Positions 8,737 through 17,572 of a DNA stretch of 64,000 bases are shown here, one piece after another. The stretch comes from Bacteroidales bacterium (lineage in GTDB: Bacteria; Bacteroidota; Bacteroidia; Bacteroidales; Salinivirgaceae): the NCBI GenBank assembly GCA_012519055.1, contig JAAYQU010000021.1:1-64000 (forward strand). Reading direction: 5' to 3'. Under the pieces are notes generated by a model. It worked only from the letters and a program-made list of their open reading frames with translations, had not been told where the DNA came from and ran no database searches. Every line of letters starts with the position of its first letter. Position 1 is the first letter of the stretch. The translations under genes and the position numbers were made by a program.

Positions 8737-9903
8737 TTAGTTGTTAGTTAATACTTTAAAGTTAGATAAGCCTCTGTCTCCTATGAATGAGCTACGATTA
8801 TCAACAACAATAGTTATTCTTATATCTTGTTTCCAATAATTTGCAAACCATGCTTTGTAATCATTAGGGCTTAACTTATCGATTATGTGTTCTTTAATTG
8901 TTATTAATACTTCTCCACCGTAGCTTTGCTCATAATTAACGCCAACAATATTTTCATGTAGTTCTTCGGACAATGGAATAAGCAATTCGGAATTATTCAT
9001 ACCTTTAATTGTTGGGCGCATTGTATATGAAATATTGTCAATTGTTCTGTATGATAATCCGCATGAACATACAGCATTTTTGTTGGGAATTACTTCTATG
9101 CCAGTGTTGTAGCGTATAAGGGATGGTTTGTTTGTGTGGAGTGGTGTTACAACCAGTTGACCACGTCCGTTGGTTACTGCAACGCCGCTTGAATTGACTA
9201 TTTCGTGGTACGCCACAGGTTCGAACAGATGATAGTGTTTGTACCGACATGTAGCAATTATAGAACCATATTGTGGGTCTGTTATCAATCGAACTAAGGG
9301 AACGCTAAAGGTCTCTTTTAATAGATTAAGTGCACCGACTGTAAAATCGTGGTTAAATGCTATTATTAATCTAGGTGTCGGTGTTTGACACTTATTATAA
9401 TGTATGTAAAAAGCAAGTTGCGCAAGTATAGCTGGGCGTGCAGCTAAAACATAGTTTCTATGTTTATTTAATTGCCTGATCAATTCTCCAAAATCTTGTG
9501 GATAATTTAGAATTCTGCTGCTTTTTGTGAAACCGCTATCTTTAATTCTACCTTTGTTTGGTGTTATCCATATTACCTTACTGTTGCTGCAACGATGCCA
9601 TGCTAAGATACGCCGAAGTGCCGCAGACATCACCGATTTACGATACTTTAAAGGATTGTGTTTCTCGTCTGCGTAAATGTTTTGTGTTATTGGAATTGCT
9701 TCTATCTCTTCTAATCCTCTGAATTTGTACCACTTAATATTAAGAGATTTGAGAGCAGATAGTAAAATCTTATTGTTTTTAGCTTTTTTTTGAAGTAAAT
9801 ACTTTAGTTTATGATTGAGAAAACTGTAGATTTCAGGTCTAAGCAGTTTTTCTATTTTTTTTAATTTGACGTTCAGACTTTTGTGTTGAAAAATGAAAGC
9901 CAT
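8737..9903 (-). CDS. PaaK/F390-synthetase-like adenylate-forming family protein, apparently lacking the ATP P-loop
   Basis: The 388-residue protein carries the family signature of phenylacetate-CoA ligase-like enzymes in its second half. This includes GRGQLVVTPLHTNKPSLIRY followed by NTG, and then a Cys pair in the segment CSCGLSYRTI. The upstream region has the weak motif YVLAARPAILAQLA, equivalent to the substrate-side helix. The Ser/Thr/Gly-rich AMP-binding loop (SSGTTG type) expected around residues 95-120 is missing: the segment there reads WITPNKGRIKDSGFTKS. It may be inactive, or bind acyl or CoA ligands without adenylation. There is no signal peptide. It sits just upstream of the nucleoside kinase. 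Confidence 0.6.
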   Translation of the reverse strand: MAFIFQHKSLNVKLKKIEKLLRPEIYSFLNHKLKYLLQKKAKNNKILLSALKSLNIKWYKFRGLEEIEAIPITQNIYADEKHNPLKYRKSVMSAALRRILAWHRCSNSKVIWITPNKGRIKDSGFTKSSRILNYPQDFGELIRQLNKHRNYVLAARPAILAQLAFYIHYNKCQTPTPRLIIAFNHDFTVGALNLLKETFSVPLVRLITDPQYGSIIATCRYKHYHLFEPVAYHEIVNSSGVAVTNGRGQLVVTPLHTNKPSLIRYNTGIEVIPNKNAVCSCGLSYRTIDNISYTMRPTIKGMNNSELLIPLSEELHENIVGVNYEQSYGGEVLITIKEHIIDKLSPNDYKAWFANYWKQDIRITIVVDNRSSFIGDRGLSNFKVLTNN

Positions 9904-9940
9904 AAAAAAGTTGGTTTAAATACCAAGATTACATTTTCTG

Positions 9941-9948
9941 CAAAAATA
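9941..9948 (-). promoter_or_regulatory. Candidate -7 box for the PaaK-like/nucleoside kinase operon
   Basis: On the minus strand the bases read TATTTTTG, matching the Bacteroidota -7 consensus TAnnTTTG. It lies about 38 bases upstream of the start codon. No good -33 TTTG is seen at the usual distance, so this is weak. Confidence 0.35.
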
Positions 9949-10118
9949 GTGTTTTGAATTGTTTTAGCTTCATTTTTAAATCACAAAAAACATATTTATG
10001 TTTAGTTGATTTTAAAATATAAAAATGCTAAACATTGAATCGATAACAATGTCTTTATTCACAATAGCTTATTTAGTTAATCTGTTTTTCGATTTAGATT
10101 TTTTTGAGTGGTTAAACG

Positions 10119-11792
10119 CTATTTGACTTTAAAGTTTTCAGGATATTCTCTAAAGAACTTTGTCTTTTGCTGATATGCCTCTGAGAGTAAAACCAAATCA
10201 GATTCATTGTGCCAATTGGCAATAATGGTAAAGCTTGTGGGAAGATTTTCATCGTTGAAGCCATTGGGTACTAATATTGCAGGATGTCCGGTTAAGTTGG
10301 TCATTAATAACTGATTACCTCCAAAAGACGTGGTTATAATAACGTCAACACTTTTGAAAATTTCTGCAAAAGCGTCAATTAAATTCTGACGTATTCTTTG
10401 GGCTTGTATATATTCAACGGCGGGAATAAATCGTGCCATTCTGAAAGCGTTGGGCCACGCTCTTGCGTGTTGTAGAACCATCATATCGTCTTTGTTTGAG
10501 AGCGTTATGTCGCTAAACGCAGCTGCTGCTTCTGCATCTAAAATTATTGATAATGCGTCGGCAGGAATATCCTTTGGCAGTTCAACAGGAATAAGGTCTA
10601 TTCCTAATGAAATCAGCTCATTAAGTGCTATGCTGTCGTTCATTTTGTTGTGATAACTATCTTCAAACAGCTCTTTAAAGTAGCCTACGCGAAGGGTTTT
10701 GATGTCCTTTTTAGCATTATAGTTGAACGCTATGTTTTGTGAGGCTGGGTCTTTGCTATCAAAGCCGTTAATAGCTTCAAGTACAATTGCGCAATCCTGT
10801 GCCGAACGGCAGATAGGTCCGAGTTTGTCCATGCTCCATGATAGAGTCATGGCTCCGTAGCGACTAACGCGACCAAACGTTGGACGTAATCCTGTAACCC
10901 CGCAAATTGTTGACGGAGAGATAATTGAACCCCACGTTTCAGAACCAATTGAAAATGCCACAAGTCCGGCTGCAGTTGCACTTGCCGAGCCAGCTGATGA
11001 GCCACTTGAGCCACGCTCAGTATTCCATGGATTTCTTGTTTTTCCTCCAAACCAAACATCGCCCATTGCAAATTCGCCCAATGATAGCTTTGCAACTAAT
11101 ATTGCTCCTGCATTGTCTAATTTATCAATTACAGTTGCTGTGTTTTCAGCTATCTGGTCTTTATAAATCGGCGAACCCCAAGTAACAGGATAGCCTTCTA
11201 AAGCCAACATATCTTTCACTCCATATGGAATACCATGTAAAATTCCTTTGTAATTTCCGTTTGAGATTTCTTCGTCAACAATGGCAGCTTGTTGTAGTGC
11301 ACGTTCTTCTAGCAGTGTTACAACACATTTTAGCTCCTTGTCGTACCTTTTTATCCTGTCTAAATAGATTTTAGTTAACTCGGTGGCTGTTATTTTGCGC
11401 TCTTTTATCAGTGATGATAGTTCTGAAACAGTATAGAAACAGAGCTCTTCACGATTTTCAGGTAGTGTTAAATTTTTGGGAATATTGTAATTATTGGTTT
11501 TTTTCTGCACCTCTTGCATATAACCAAACGGAATAGGGTTAAATATAGCGGTGGGAGCGAGGGAGTTAGGAATTTCGTATGAGTGAATTTTCTCGTACAT
11601 CTGTTTTGCTTCGGTTAATCCCGAAACCATGGAATCGCGTTCGTTTTTAGTGAAACTGAGGTTGAACAAACTTTCAGCCATTTCGATTTTATGGTTAAAG
11701 CTGTTGGAGCTCTTCCATTGAGAAATGTTTATCGCTACGGAAAGAATTAGTATTAATACTAAAATTGTCAATAAAAGGTTTTTTGTTTTCAT
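10119..11792 (-). CDS. Membrane-anchored or exported amidase-signature family hydrolase
   Basis: The frame is open from 11828, but the Met at 11792 starts a typical signal/anchor sequence (MKTKNLLLTILVLILILSVA), so I chose it (557 residues). The body is an amidase-signature enzyme related to GatA. By analogy the Ser-cisSer-Lys triad would be K193 (GVKDM), S266 (GSSGSSAGSAS) and S289 (GSETWGSI). The usual GSDTGGS motif here reads GSETWGS, with Trp in place of Gly next to the nucleophile, an uncommon change in the glycine-rich turn. Without gatB or gatC nearby, and with an export signal, a role in tRNA amidation is unlikely. Hydrolysis of periplasmic amides is an inference. Confidence 0.8.
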   Translation of the reverse strand: MKTKNLLLTILVLILILSVAINISQWKSSNSFNHKIEMAESLFNLSFTKNERDSMVSGLTEAKQMYEKIHSYEIPNSLAPTAIFNPIPFGYMQEVQKKTNNYNIPKNLTLPENREELCFYTVSELSSLIKERKITATELTKIYLDRIKRYDKELKCVVTLLEERALQQAAIVDEEISNGNYKGILHGIPYGVKDMLALEGYPVTWGSPIYKDQIAENTATVIDKLDNAGAILVAKLSLGEFAMGDVWFGGKTRNPWNTERGSSGSSAGSASATAAGLVAFSIGSETWGSIISPSTICGVTGLRPTFGRVSRYGAMTLSWSMDKLGPICRSAQDCAIVLEAINGFDSKDPASQNIAFNYNAKKDIKTLRVGYFKELFEDSYHNKMNDSIALNELISLGIDLIPVELPKDIPADALSIILDAEAAAAFSDITLSNKDDMMVLQHARAWPNAFRMARFIPAVEYIQAQRIRQNLIDAFAEIFKSVDVIITTSFGGNQLLMTNLTGHPAILVPNGFNDENLPTSFTIIANWHNESDLVLLSEAYQQKTKFFREYPENFKVK

Positions 11793-11949
11793 GGGTGATA
11801 GTTTATTGAGTTTCTGGCAATATAGCAATAATAGTTAAAAGTTGAAAACAATTAGTAGTTGAGGTGCAAGGTGCAAGGAAAAAGTAGAAAGTTTATAAAG
11901 TTTCTACTTTAACCATTACATAAGGTTGGCATATTCATTTCAGAATAAA

Positions 11950-11965
11950 ATCCCGAAGGGATGAC
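11950..11965 (+). repeat. Short palindromic repeat, copy 1
   Basis: ATCCCGAAGGGATGAC: a CCC/GGG stem with a GAA loop followed by ATGA. Same orientation as copy 2. Confidence 0.7.
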
Positions 11966-12000
11966 ACGATTATAGATATAATAAAGGGAAACGATTAATT

Positions 12001-12019
12001 AACCCCGAAGGGGTGAAAT
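12001..12019 (+). repeat. Short palindromic repeat, copy 2
   Basis: AACCCCGAAGGGGTGAAAT: a 5-bp ACCCC/GGGGT stem with a GAA triloop. Confidence 0.7.
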
Positions 12020-12120
12020 ATCATTTATGACAGACACTATACAACTTGACATATGAAGTATCTTTAGGGTTTGGGGTTAAAAATCCGAAATCCGAAATCA
12101 GAAATCTTTCCTCTTCCTTT

Positions 12121-12138
12121 GTCACCCCTTCGGGGTTT
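12121..12138 (-). repeat. Short palindromic repeat, copy 3 (inverted)
   Basis: GTCACCCCTTCGGGGTTT is the reverse complement of the copy-2 motif. Confidence 0.7.
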
Positions 12139-12171
12139 AATAAACCTTTGGTTTTTACTGTGCTATAATAA

Positions 12172-12190
12172 TTTCACCCCTTCGGGATTA
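12172..12190 (-). repeat. Short palindromic repeat, copy 4 (inverted)
   Basis: TTTCACCCCTTCGGGATTA is the reverse complement of the motif shared by copies 1 and 2. The four units therefore form two head-to-head pairs. Confidence 0.7.
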
Positions 12191-12348
12191 TTGTATTAAC
12201 AAAAACAAATGCCAATGCTCAGAAGATTGATTTCCAACAACTTGCCCAAAGACAAGTTTTACTTTTTTATTAAAAATCAGTAAATTAAGTAGCTTGCGAA
12301 AGTCGAGTTAATCTTTCTTAACTTCTTAATGGTTTAATTATTAAATGT

Positions 12349-13779
12349 TTAAAAATACAAATCGCGTTTGCCGGCTTTGATTTGTTCTAATCTGTCGGTA
12401 ATTTCAGCCAGGTTTTTTTGCTCTTTAAGTTCATTTGTCAATGTTTTTTCAATCAGTTGCCAGCCCTTTTTGTAAGTCTCTTTTGGTGCGTAGTCTTCTA
12501 AATATTCAGCAAGAGTCATAAGGGCGTTTGGAGTGCAAAAACGTTTTATAAAACCTGGAACAGAAAACTCCATAAAGTGCTCTCCTGTGCGGTTTAACCG
12601 ATAACATGCTGTGCAGAACGATGGGATATTATCCTTTTCGATAAGCTCGTCAATAATTTCATTTAGCGAACGATTGTCGTTAATGGCAAACTGTTCGCGA
12701 TTTAGGTTTTGTTTTTCGTTTTTGCTTTCTTGGTAGCTTCCTAACTCCAATTTCGTTCCTCCATCGATTTGTGATACTCCAAATTCAAGAACCTCGTCAC
12801 GTACAGCAGCACTCTCTCTGGCGGTTAAAATCAAGCCTGTATAAGGAACAGCAAGACGAAGTATAGCGATTATTCGTGCTAAATCCTCGTCAGAAACCAT
12901 ATATTCAGATTTTACTTTCATTGAACTTGCATCTTTAATTCGTGGAAACGAAATAGTGTGTGGTCCAACGTTATAGCATGCTTCAAGGTGGTTTGTGTGC
13001 CGAACTAAGCTCATGACCTCGAAACGCCAATCGTATAAACCAAAGAGTGCGCCTATTCCAACATCATCAATACCAGCCTCTTGAGCTCTGTCTAATCCTG
13101 TAAGACGATATTCATAGTTTGTTTTTTTGCCTCCTAAGTGGTACCATTTGTACGCTTCGGGATGGTATGTCTCTTGAAAAACCTGATATGTTCCTATACC
13201 AGCCTCTTTTACAGTTATGTAACCCTCTATTTCTAAGGGTGCTGCGTTAATATTTACTCTGCGTATTTCGCCGTTGCCTTTTTTAACGCCATAAACCAAC
13301 CGTACCGTATGTGCTATATATTCGGCATCATATTTGGGATGTTCGCCATAGACTAAAATTAATCGTTTTTGACCGTTATCTTCAAGAGCTTCAACCTCTT
13401 TAACAATTTCCTCGTCAGTGAGAGTCGTGCGTTGTTGTTTGGTGTTGGCAGTTCTAAATCCGCAGTAAGAGCAGTTGTTAGTACAGTGATTTCCAATATA
13501 TAAAGGTGCGAAAAGTACAATTCTATTGCCGTAAATAGTTTTTTTGATGGTACGCGCTCCATCTTTTATTGCTGCTATTGATTCAGGGTCATTGGCTGCA
13601 ATTAGTATAGCCACCTCTTCGAGATTTAAGCGGTTTTTTGCCAATGATTTTTTAATTATTTCGGCAACTTTCTCGCGTGTAGGGCGGGCTGAATTAATAT
13701 ATTCCCATATTTCGTCTGGTTCAATAAATGGTTTCATTGGTTCGTCGGGAATTCTGTATTTTTCTGGTGAGAATTTCAT
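12349..13779 (-). CDS. hydG: [FeFe]-hydrogenase maturase HydG (radical SAM tyrosine lyase)
   Basis: The 476-residue protein has the radical-SAM cluster motif C99-x3-C103-x2-C106 in NHCTNNCSYCGF. The C-terminal auxiliary-cluster motif is C389-x2-C392-x22-C415. That CX2CX22C signature separates HydG from the related tyrosine lyase ThiH. HydG cleaves tyrosine to make the CO and cyanide ligands for the H-cluster of [FeFe]-hydrogenase. A TM1266-type gene lies 127 bases upstream on the same strand, the usual HydG partner. HydE, HydF and a hydrogenase are not in this window. Downstream lies the repeat-containing gap. Confidence 0.95.
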   Translation of the reverse strand: MKFSPEKYRIPDEPMKPFIEPDEIWEYINSARPTREKVAEIIKKSLAKNRLNLEEVAILIAANDPESIAAIKDGARTIKKTIYGNRIVLFAPLYIGNHCTNNCSYCGFRTANTKQQRTTLTDEEIVKEVEALEDNGQKRLILVYGEHPKYDAEYIAHTVRLVYGVKKGNGEIRRVNINAAPLEIEGYITVKEAGIGTYQVFQETYHPEAYKWYHLGGKKTNYEYRLTGLDRAQEAGIDDVGIGALFGLYDWRFEVMSLVRHTNHLEACYNVGPHTISFPRIKDASSMKVKSEYMVSDEDLARIIAILRLAVPYTGLILTARESAAVRDEVLEFGVSQIDGGTKLELGSYQESKNEKQNLNREQFAINDNRSLNEIIDELIEKDNIPSFCTACYRLNRTGEHFMEFSVPGFIKRFCTPNALMTLAEYLEDYAPKETYKKGWQLIEKTLTNELKEQKNLAEITDRLEQIKAGKRDLYF

Positions 13780-13906
13780 GTTGTGTTATTTATTGTGTTA
13801 AGATAATGTAATTCAATGTCTTATGCTGTTGTGCGTAAGGTTCAAGAGTTTTGGATTTTTATAAGATTATATGAAACAAAATGTCTTGTAATCAGCCACT
13901 TACTTG

Positions 13907-14179
13907 TTAAGTTTGTGTTTTAGTCTCTGTTTCAAGCGATTTCAGTGTGGCTGATTTGATTTGTAAGCCTTGCAAACGCCCGATTTGACCGGTAAGTGAT
14001 CCGATATCGTCTGTGCTCCCCTCAAAAATAAGTGTTATTACGCTGATTCCCTTGTTTGGCAAAGGAACTCCTTGTCTTCCAATAATGATATTGGAGTGTC
14101 GTGAGATAATTTCGTTTAGTTGAGTGGTGGATGATTTATCCTTAATAAGGATAATGGCAGCGCCTATTCTCTTTTCCAT
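13907..14179 (-). CDS. TM1266-type iron-only hydrogenase system protein (ACT-like fold)
   Basis: The 90-residue protein matches the TM1266 family in length and pattern. It begins MEKRIGAAIILIKDK, continues with NEIISRHSNIIIGRQGVPLP, and has a central ISVITLIFEGSTDDIGSLTG strand-helix typical of a ferredoxin-like ACT or nickel-regulator fold. Members are found beside hydE, hydF and hydG and are annotated as putative hydrogenase-system regulators; the role is not established. Its start has a strong AAGGAGG ribosome-binding site 6 bases before ATG, unlike its neighbours. Confidence 0.85.
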   Translation of the reverse strand: MEKRIGAAIILIKDKSSTTQLNEIISRHSNIIIGRQGVPLPNKGISVITLIFEGSTDDIGSLTGQIGRLQGLQIKSATLKSLETETKTQT

Positions 14180-14185
14180 TAGAAA

Positions 14186-14192
14186 CCTCCTT
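14186..14192 (-). promoter_or_regulatory. Strong Shine-Dalgarno sequence of the TM1266-type gene
   Basis: On the minus strand AAGGAGG is followed by TTTCTA and then ATG. Bacteroidota genes normally lack such a site; none of the other starts I inspected here (hydG, pckA, iorA, rplS, ferritin, mnmA) has one. Confidence 0.75.
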
Positions 14193-14379
14193 TGGATTAG
14201 TATTTAGTTATTTAATTTTCTTTGGTTACAGATAATTTCCGTTAACCTCAGAGTTTATTTCAAAGAAATTGTTTGATTTTGAAATTTTTACATATGTTTT
14301 TAAACAATATTGCAAAATTAAATATAATCAGAACAAATCCTCAATTTAATTGAGATTAAAAATCTTTCAATATTTGTTC

Positions 14380-14387
14380 TAACTTTG
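14380..14387 (+). promoter_or_regulatory. Candidate -7 box upstream of the TonB-like gene
   Basis: TAACTTTG matches the TAnnTTTG consensus and lies 57 bases before the proposed start. A clear -33 TTTG is not present. Confidence 0.4.
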
Positions 14388-14443
14388 CAAAATCTATACC
14401 AACAAATATTTGTTGGTAGAAGTATAACGTTTTAAATCGATTT

Positions 14444-15199
14444 TTGTTGAAACTTTCTTTTGGGCATAAAAATGGAATTATTGGAACACTTTTGTTTCAT
14501 GTTATTATATTATCCATTGCTTTGACATCTGAAATGAAACAAAATCCACCTGTTACATTTCACGTTTTGGTTGATCAGGAAATGCTTGACGAAACACCTG
14601 AAGAGGAGCTTGAACGCTTGAAAGAGGAGCTTTCAAGGGAGTTGGAGGAATTGTATGAACAATTGGGAGGGGAAGAGATTAGAAATATTGCGGTAAACAG
14701 AGACTATGAAGAGCTGAAGGCTGCAGAATATAAGGCGACAAAGTACAAATCAACAATGACCGATGAGGAGTATGAACGGGAAATTGTCCGAAATGCTTTG
14801 AACCAAGAGGAGTTTGAGAAGTATGTTGAGAATAAACCAGTTTTCGAAGAAGAAGTGTATGTGCCTGAAAAGAGGGAAAAGAAAGAGAAAGAGAAACCTC
14901 AAAAAACTGCGTATAAAGGACCTGCAACAGTTGTCTATTACTTGGATGACAGGACATCAATTTATCTTGATATTCCAGTTTATACGTGTGAGGGGGCTGC
15001 CAAAGTTACTGTTAACATAGAAGTTGCTCCTGATGGTAGCGTAGTTAAAGCTGTTGTTGATCAGAAGAACTCTATTCTTGCTACTGAATGTTATACAAAA
15101 GCAGCGACTGAAAGTGCTAAAAGTGCTTTTTTCTCAGCAGTAAGTAATTCAAAAGGAAATCAAAGTGGAAGTATTGTTTATCACTTTGTTGCCCAGTAA
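14444..15199 (+). CDS. TonB-like membrane-anchored protein of unknown function
   Basis: The 251-residue protein has one N-terminal membrane helix (about 10-27) and a long Glu/Lys-rich, probably coiled, segment (about 40-165). The C-terminal 80 residues contain a TonB-C-like pattern (AAKVTVNIEVAPDGSVVKAVV, then a helix with KAATESAKSAFF). That topology matches energy-transducing or periplasm-spanning proteins, but no ExbB/ExbD genes are nearby. The start is uncertain: two adjacent TTG codons at 14444 and 14447 are the only candidates just before the helix. It converges on the subtilase gene with an 8-base gap. Confidence 0.65.
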   Translation: MLKLSFGHKNGIIGTLLFHVIILSIALTSEMKQNPPVTFHVLVDQEMLDETPEEELERLKEELSRELEELYEQLGGEEIRNIAVNRDYEELKAAEYKATKYKSTMTDEEYEREIVRNALNQEEFEKYVENKPVFEEEVYVPEKREKKEKEKPQKTAYKGPATVVYYLDDRTSIYLDIPVYTCEGAAKVTVNIEVAPDGSVVKAVVDQKNSILATECYTKAATESAKSAFFSAVSNSKGNQSGSIVYHFVAQ

Positions 15200-15207
15200 A
15201 TTTTAAC

Positions 15208-16845
15208 TTAGTAAAGCATTATTTTTTGTGTAATGCCTGTGCTTGTCTGGCCACGAACTGTTACCACAACAACTTGTGGCATATTTAGTTGTGGAATAGA
15301 AATAACAAGAGAAAGAGGAAAACCGGGTGTTGTATCTTTAACAATGCTCTGTAGGGTACGCCCCAGAGAATCGAAAACATCAATATAAACTGTTCTGTCC
15401 TTAGTATTTACAATATCAATATTTAGCGTATTTGACGTTTTGTCGTAAAACAGCTTGTTTATTGTAATTGTGTTGTTTTCGGGAGGAGATATGTTTTGGA
15501 GTTTGTAAAAAGCATTGTAAAAATCGGGAAATCCATAACCTATATAGTTGTTGGGAGAATCAGAGTTTTTTGCGGTCTCTTTTAGTGCTTGCTTGATTTG
15601 TAGAGGCGACTTATCGCTGTAATATTGTAGTAGACAAGCAACACCGCCTGCAAAAATAGGAGCAGAGTATGATGTTCCTGTGCTTTTGTAAAATCCTTCT
15701 GATATGGTTGACGGTACCCAAACATCAGCTCCACGTGACATAAAGTCGGGTTTGTAGGCGTGGAACGGCATTCCAATTGAGCTCCCAGACCAACGAACTC
15801 CATCTGAGTCGGTTGCTCCGATTGTGAAAATATGGGGGTTATCTGCGGGAAAGTTTAAGTATCGCCATTGGGTTTCTCCATCATTTCCGGCACTTGAAAC
15901 AACTACCATTCCTTTGCTTGCTGCAATTCCTGCGGCTTTTGAACATATAGCGACATTGCCTGTAAGGTCGTTAATAGTGTAGTTATCAGCTTGATTGTCA
16001 AAAAGATTGTATCCTAATGATGAGTTTAATATATCGGCTCCTAAGCTGTCGGCATATTCGGCACCTGCAAGCCAGTTAAACTCCTCTAAACGAGATTCAT
16101 ACGCCGCATTTTCCGTGCGAATTAATATATAATTAGCCTCTGGAGCCGAGCCTCTATAACTGTCGGGAATTACTCCCGCAAGCAAAGCCAGTACAGCTGT
16201 TCCGTGATTGTGGTGGCTATAAATGGTACTGCTTTTCGCTGCAAAATCGCGAGTAGCTATTATCTGTTCTCTGTCTCTGAGCGAATCGAAGATTGGTAGG
16301 GTATTTACGCTACGATAACCTGCATCTAAAACTGCAATTAAAACGCCTTTGCCTGTTAGTCCCATGCTATGGAGCTTTGAAACACCAATCTCATCGAGCT
16401 GTTTTTCTGTCAGGTTGTCGTTGCGTGTGGAAACGTTACCTTCGTAAAAGCTTGATGAATAGCTGTTTCTCCTTTTACGTTTGATTGTTACTAAAGAGTA
16501 ATTTTTAATCCAAATTTGAGAAATATGTTTCTCGTATCTTGCTTTTGGTCTTACTAGGGCGCAGTTAAGCCAACGTGAAGTATATAGTAGTTCCTCGGCA
16601 ATATTAAGTTTGAAAAGTGAGTCGATATAGTTCTGATTTACAGGTAAATCGGTGCTGTCGATTGGAATTGAAAAACGAGTGCGGCGGTCGATAGCACGTT
16701 CAGTAAGAAATTCGGCAGGATTTTCTAAGCTGTATGGGGTGTTGTTTTTTGAGTCAAAATATATAACTAAATAAGAATCAGTGTTTTGTGAAAAACCTTT
16801 GTAAAAAAGAGAAAATGCTATAAACAAAAATATTGTTCTGTACAT
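15208..16845 (-). CDS. Secreted subtilisin-like (S8) serine peptidase
   Basis: The 545-residue protein has a signal peptide (about 1-19) and a propeptide-like region to about residue 140. The S8 catalytic domain shows D174 (AVLDAGY), H214 (HHNHGTAV) and S392 (GTSYSAP), plus the oxyanion Asn region SSAGNDG near 317-323. The last 85 residues form a beta module ending in ITQKIMLY, which resembles a type IX secretion sorting domain, though it is not a textbook match. It is the third gene of a minus-strand run after mnmA and a lipoprotein, with 12 bases between it and the lipoprotein. Confidence 0.88.
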   Translation of the reverse strand: MYRTIFLFIAFSLFYKGFSQNTDSYLVIYFDSKNNTPYSLENPAEFLTERAIDRRTRFSIPIDSTDLPVNQNYIDSLFKLNIAEELLYTSRWLNCALVRPKARYEKHISQIWIKNYSLVTIKRKRRNSYSSSFYEGNVSTRNDNLTEKQLDEIGVSKLHSMGLTGKGVLIAVLDAGYRSVNTLPIFDSLRDREQIIATRDFAAKSSTIYSHHNHGTAVLALLAGVIPDSYRGSAPEANYILIRTENAAYESRLEEFNWLAGAEYADSLGADILNSSLGYNLFDNQADNYTINDLTGNVAICSKAAGIAASKGMVVVSSAGNDGETQWRYLNFPADNPHIFTIGATDSDGVRWSGSSIGMPFHAYKPDFMSRGADVWVPSTISEGFYKSTGTSYSAPIFAGGVACLLQYYSDKSPLQIKQALKETAKNSDSPNNYIGYGFPDFYNAFYKLQNISPPENNTITINKLFYDKTSNTLNIDIVNTKDRTVYIDVFDSLGRTLQSIVKDTTPGFPLSLVISIPQLNMPQVVVVTVRGQTSTGITQKIMLY

Positions 16846-16857
16846 TGTAAGTTGCTG

Positions 16858-17568
16858 TTATTTGGCCTTTTGTGGCCCAAACATTTTTCTTTGCATTTCG
16901 AAAATTGTTCCTATTTCAATTCTTTGGCGAATAGGAATTGTAAAATCTAAATTAGGATTGTTCGATATTATATCAACCTTTTCAGAGTAAATCAGTCCGT
17001 AGCCAGCTGCCCAAATCTCTTGATTAGCTTTCAAATGTATAAGTGAACTGTCGTAGCTGTGAAAGACTTTAAATGTAGAGTCGTAGTATCTGCTATCTTT
17101 TGTGGAAGGTGTGTGTGCCGATACAATTTTTGAAATTTCGTTATTGTCTGACGTTATACAATATATTTGTGAGTTCCATGAAGCGCCCTTTTTTATTGGT
17201 AATAAAGTCTTTACCATTCTACAGTTATTCCAGTTTTCAATATACGAACCAACTGGGGAAGATAGTTCTCTAACCAATCTTCCAATTGGTATTTTTACGC
17301 TATCGCCTTTTAGCAGAGTGTAATGACCGACAGTTGTGTCGCCCGAATTAAAAAGTGAGTCGGTAACTATGCTTAGGGTATAAATAGTTGTATCATAGAT
17401 GTTTAACGGTGCATCAATTGAAATCTCTTTTACCTCAAAGTATTGTACTTCGTTTCTGTAAAAAGGGAAATACGTGCTGTGATTTGGCGGATTGGGCTGT
17501 TCGGTTTTGTTATTGCAAGCCGTTATTGCAATAGTGCTGAAAATAAGTAAATTAAATATATGTTTCAT
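16858..17568 (-). CDS. Lipoprotein of unknown function
   Basis: The 236-residue protein has a lipobox ending ITAC18 followed by Asn-Asn, so it should be lipidated. The mature part is beta-rich with no recognised domain. It begins 4 bases after the mnmA stop and 12 bases before the subtilase, suggesting co-transcription with both. Confidence 0.7.
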   Translation of the reverse strand: MKHIFNLLIFSTIAITACNNKTEQPNPPNHSTYFPFYRNEVQYFEVKEISIDAPLNIYDTTIYTLSIVTDSLFNSGDTTVGHYTLLKGDSVKIPIGRLVRELSSPVGSYIENWNNCRMVKTLLPIKKGASWNSQIYCITSDNNEISKIVSAHTPSTKDSRYYDSTFKVFHSYDSSLIHLKANQEIWAAGYGLIYSEKVDIISNNPNLDFTIPIRQRIEIGTIFEMQRKMFGPQKAK

Positions 17569-17572
17569 GGTT

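Larger units (their letters stand above)
11793..12348. other. Gene-free stretch with palindromic repeats
   Basis: About 550 bases between the amidase and hydG have no plausible gene. They hold four short hairpin repeats with core CCCCGAAGGGG (listed separately), a short tandem of (A)ATCCGAA units around 12082-12106, and low-complexity AT-rich DNA. Both neighbours are on the minus strand, so this is the space between the end of hydG and the start of the amidase gene. Confidence 0.6.
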
